NCBI GenBank assembly: GCA_910580195.1
Contig: CAJTWA010000032.1
Coordinates: 1 to 53,471 of the forward strand
DNA length: 53,471 nucleotides
Origin: an uncultured Lachnospiraceae bacterium
Lineage (GTDB): Bacteria; Bacillota; Clostridia; Lachnospirales; Lachnospiraceae
Reading direction: 5' to 3'
Part shown: one piece after another, positions 51,917 to 53,471 of the stretch
How positions within the stretch are numbered: position 1 is the stretch's first letter
How the letters are laid out: every line of letters starts with the position of its first letter
The notes under the pieces: model-generated
Seen by the model: the letters and a program-made list of their open reading frames with translations, nothing else
What the model was told of the DNA's origin: nothing
Databases searched by the model: none
Made by a program: the position numbers and the translations under genes

Positions 51917-52591
51917 ATGAACATGAAAAACCGAAAAGTACCATTACAAGTATTTTCCTTGGCCCTTATTTGCTGTACGCTTTGCGCCTGCCAAACAAAG
52001 AACACAAAGGACACAGAACAGGAGCAAAGTAGTTTACCGGAACATAACATAGAGATTCAAGCGTATTTACCGGTTGTTGCTAATAACGATGCAGAAGATG
52101 TTATGTTTTCACTAATTTTTTTAGATAACGACACGATTCCAGAGTTAGTAGCATTTGATCAGTATGGGGATAAATATTCTGTTTATACCATAAAAAATGG
52201 TTCCGCAGTATGTTTGGTGGATTCTATCACAACCGTAGAAATGTCATATTTTGAGAAGAAAAATATATTATCTGCGTTTTTTAGATGGAATGGCGGCGGC
52301 AATGAGGGAGGATATGCCAATAGGTATTATCAGATGGGGCAATATTCTGAAACCTTAACCGGTGATTTTATACCAAGTTTTGAGCTTGTTTACCATGCGG
52401 TTTATGATACAAACGGAGAATGGGCTGGGGAAGGCATCACGGAATATTACGAAAATGGAAAGAAAATTGATGAAACAGCCTATCATCAAATATTTGATGA
52501 TTTCAATATTTTGCAGGACGATGGGGTAAGCTGTTTTTCAGAGAGAACCCAGCATTTTACAAAAGATGAAATGATAACATATATCCAATGA
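51917..52591 (+). CDS. Putative lipoprotein of unknown function
   Basis: The 224-residue protein has a signal peptide ending in the lipobox LCAC, followed by a Thr/Glu/Gln-rich linker and a soluble domain (VMFSLIFLDNDTIPELVAFD then QYGDKYSVYTIKNG). That domain resembles the DNDGTPELV repeats found in surface proteins of Clostridia, possibly calcium-binding. Its target is unknown. GGAG lies ten bases before ATG 51917; a TTG two codons earlier is an alternative. The gene appears to stand alone. Confidence 0.72.
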   Translation: MNMKNRKVPLQVFSLALICCTLCACQTKNTKDTEQEQSSLPEHNIEIQAYLPVVANNDAEDVMFSLIFLDNDTIPELVAFDQYGDKYSVYTIKNGSAVCLVDSITTVEMSYFEKKNILSAFFRWNGGGNEGGYANRYYQMGQYSETLTGDFIPSFELVYHAVYDTNGEWAGEGITEYYENGKKIDETAYHQIFDDFNILQDDGVSCFSERTQHFTKDEMITYIQ

Positions 52592-52609
52592 AGAAGCGAG
52601 GAATCACCC

Positions 52610-52638
52610 TTGAATATAGGATAGCTTTTTTGTATAAT
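52610..52638 (+). promoter_or_regulatory. Promoter of the last gene
   Basis: TTGAAT (52610-52615) and extended TGTATAAT (TATAAT 52633-52638) have exactly 17 bases between them, 60 bp before the nuclease start. Confidence 0.7.
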
Positions 52639-52662
52639 GAAACCAAGATAGCCTAATTATTT

Positions 52663-52681
52663 CCCCGCTGAAAAGGCGGGG
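52663..52681 (+). other. Short hairpin in the leader of the last gene
   Basis: CCCCGC (52663-52668) pairs with GCGGGG (52676-52681) around TGAAAAG. No T-run follows. It sits immediately before the ribosome site GGAAGGAAGAAGGA and may influence translation. Confidence 0.5.
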
Positions 52682-52697
52682 ATGGAAGGAAGAAGGA

Positions 52698-53471
52698 ATG
52701 GAAAAAGCAGATATTGCAAAATATACGATTAAAGACAGCCTTTTTACAAATTTATTTCAAGACAAAAAATACCTAATTCAATTATACCGAGCGCTTCACC
52801 CAGAAGATACAGAAACCACGGAAGATGAACTGAAGGACATCACGATTAAAAATGTATTAGTGGATGCGTGCTATAATGATTTGGGATTCACAGTAAGGGA
52901 CAAAATTATGATCCTGACTGAGGCCCAAACCACATGGACGATGAATATCATTATCCGGGCATTGATATATCTGGTGCAGTCCTACCATGAGTATTTTGAA
53001 CGCAGGAACGATAATCTTTACGGCAGTAAAAAAGTAAAGCTGCCAAAAGCAGAATTATATGTGATATTCACCGGAAAACGGGTAAGCAAACCAGAATATG
53101 TTTCCCTTTCAGAAGAATTTTGGGGCGGGGAGGAATGTGCCATTGATGTAAAGGTGAAAATGATATACGATGGCAAGGACAATGATATAATCAGCCAATA
53201 TGTCGCCTTTACAAAAGTATATGACGAACAGGTGAAATTATATGGCCGGACAAGAGAAGCAGTTACCAATACCATCAATATCTGTAAAGACAGGGATGTC
53301 CTGAAAGAGTACTTATCAAGCAGGGAAAAGGAGGTTGTTGACATGATGATGACATTATTTGATGAAGAACAGGTAATGCGTGCTTATGTGGAGAGTGAGC
53401 GAAAGGAAGCTGCAAAAAAGGCATCCGTGATTTCAGCGATTGAGATATATCAGGAGATGGGTTTGCCTGTT
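52698..53471 (+). CDS. Rpn-type PD-(D/E)XK nuclease/putative transposase, 3' end outside the window
   Basis: The first 258 codons read EKADIAKYTIKDSLFTNLFQ, VLVDACYNDLGFTVRDKIMI, LTEAQTTWTMNIIIRALIYL and VEVVDMMMTLFDEEQVM-like (KEVVDMMMTLFDEEQVMRAY). This is the Rpn/PDDEXK_2 type domain with Asp, Glu-x-Gln and a helical tail. Members nick DNA and are linked to RecA-independent recombination and, in some reports, defence. The frame is open to the last base, so the protein is incomplete. GGAAGAAGGA precedes ATG 52698. Confidence 0.82.
   Translation, partial: MEKADIAKYTIKDSLFTNLFQDKKYLIQLYRALHPEDTETTEDELKDITIKNVLVDACYNDLGFTVRDKIMILTEAQTTWTMNIIIRALIYLVQSYHEYFERRNDNLYGSKKVKLPKAELYVIFTGKRVSKPEYVSLSEEFWGGEECAIDVKVKMIYDGKDNDIISQYVAFTKVYDEQVKLYGRTREAVTNTINICKDRDVLKEYLSSREKEVVDMMMTLFDEEQVMRAYVESERKEAAKKASVISAIEIYQEMGLPV

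Overview
The window looks like a chromosomal segment of a gut Lachnospiraceae-type Firmicute (Clostridia). This rests on AGGAGG-type ribosome sites, sigma-A promoters, YesM/YesN two-component genes, Gat-family PTS, EFR1 ferredoxin, DUF6870 and triple large serine recombinases, and BaiCD/BaiH-like flavoenzymes. No rRNA, tRNA or CRISPR was seen. Species cannot be fixed from sequence alone.

Layout. 1-1711: sugar O-acetyltransferase and a DHFR-like reductase separated by a twin 54-bp hairpin repeat. 1982-12521: a galactose/glucose-type ABC system (binding lipoprotein, MglA, MglC) followed by a response regulator, a histidine kinase and two more periplasmic-binding proteins, probably the sensing arm for the transporter. 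12583-16838: HisJ-like phosphatase, a sodium symporter frameshifted near its start, a hicAB toxin-antitoxin pair with a readable promoter/operator, and a Cof-type HAD phosphatase. 16850-18082: a 1.2-kb gene-free stretch holding two inverted copies of a 186-bp palindromic repeat. 18083-25639: a PTS EIIA/B/C operon with its PRD regulator, class II aldolase, histidine phosphatase and DhaK/DhaL. 25662-26267: a YcxB-like membrane protein.

26429-36833 is the most striking region. An S8 (CspA-like) serine protease gene is split into a 5' part (26429-27994) and a 3' part (36684-36833). The two parts join in frame across a run of Gs. The 8.7 kb between them carries an AraC regulator, an iron alcohol dehydrogenase, a DUF6870 protein and three tandem large serine recombinases. 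This is an integrated element whose attL/attR cores are visible and whose precise excision would restore a 571-residue protease.

37028-41719: an ATP-grasp / alpha-E / transglutaminase / two M14-type peptidase operon. The second peptidase has lost its zinc ligands. 41812-43816: a TetR gene lacking its N-terminus, an EFR1 ferredoxin and an SDR. 43914-49843: an AraC regulator and two Old-Yellow-Enzyme/FAD oxidoreductases (BaiCD-like architecture), with two more copies of the 186-bp repeat. 50001-53471: an AAA-ATPase/PD-(D/E)XK protein flanked by a copied scrap of the preceding gene, a lipoprotein and a partial Rpn-type nuclease.

Best candidates for undescribed biology: (1) the first binding protein (1982-3325) is a circular permutation of the MglB fold, provable against the normally ordered paralogue at 11454-12521; (2) the protease-splitting recombinase element; (3) the 186-bp repeat family, whose arms change together in all four copies; (4) the ATP-grasp operon with a catalytic/pseudo-peptidase pair.
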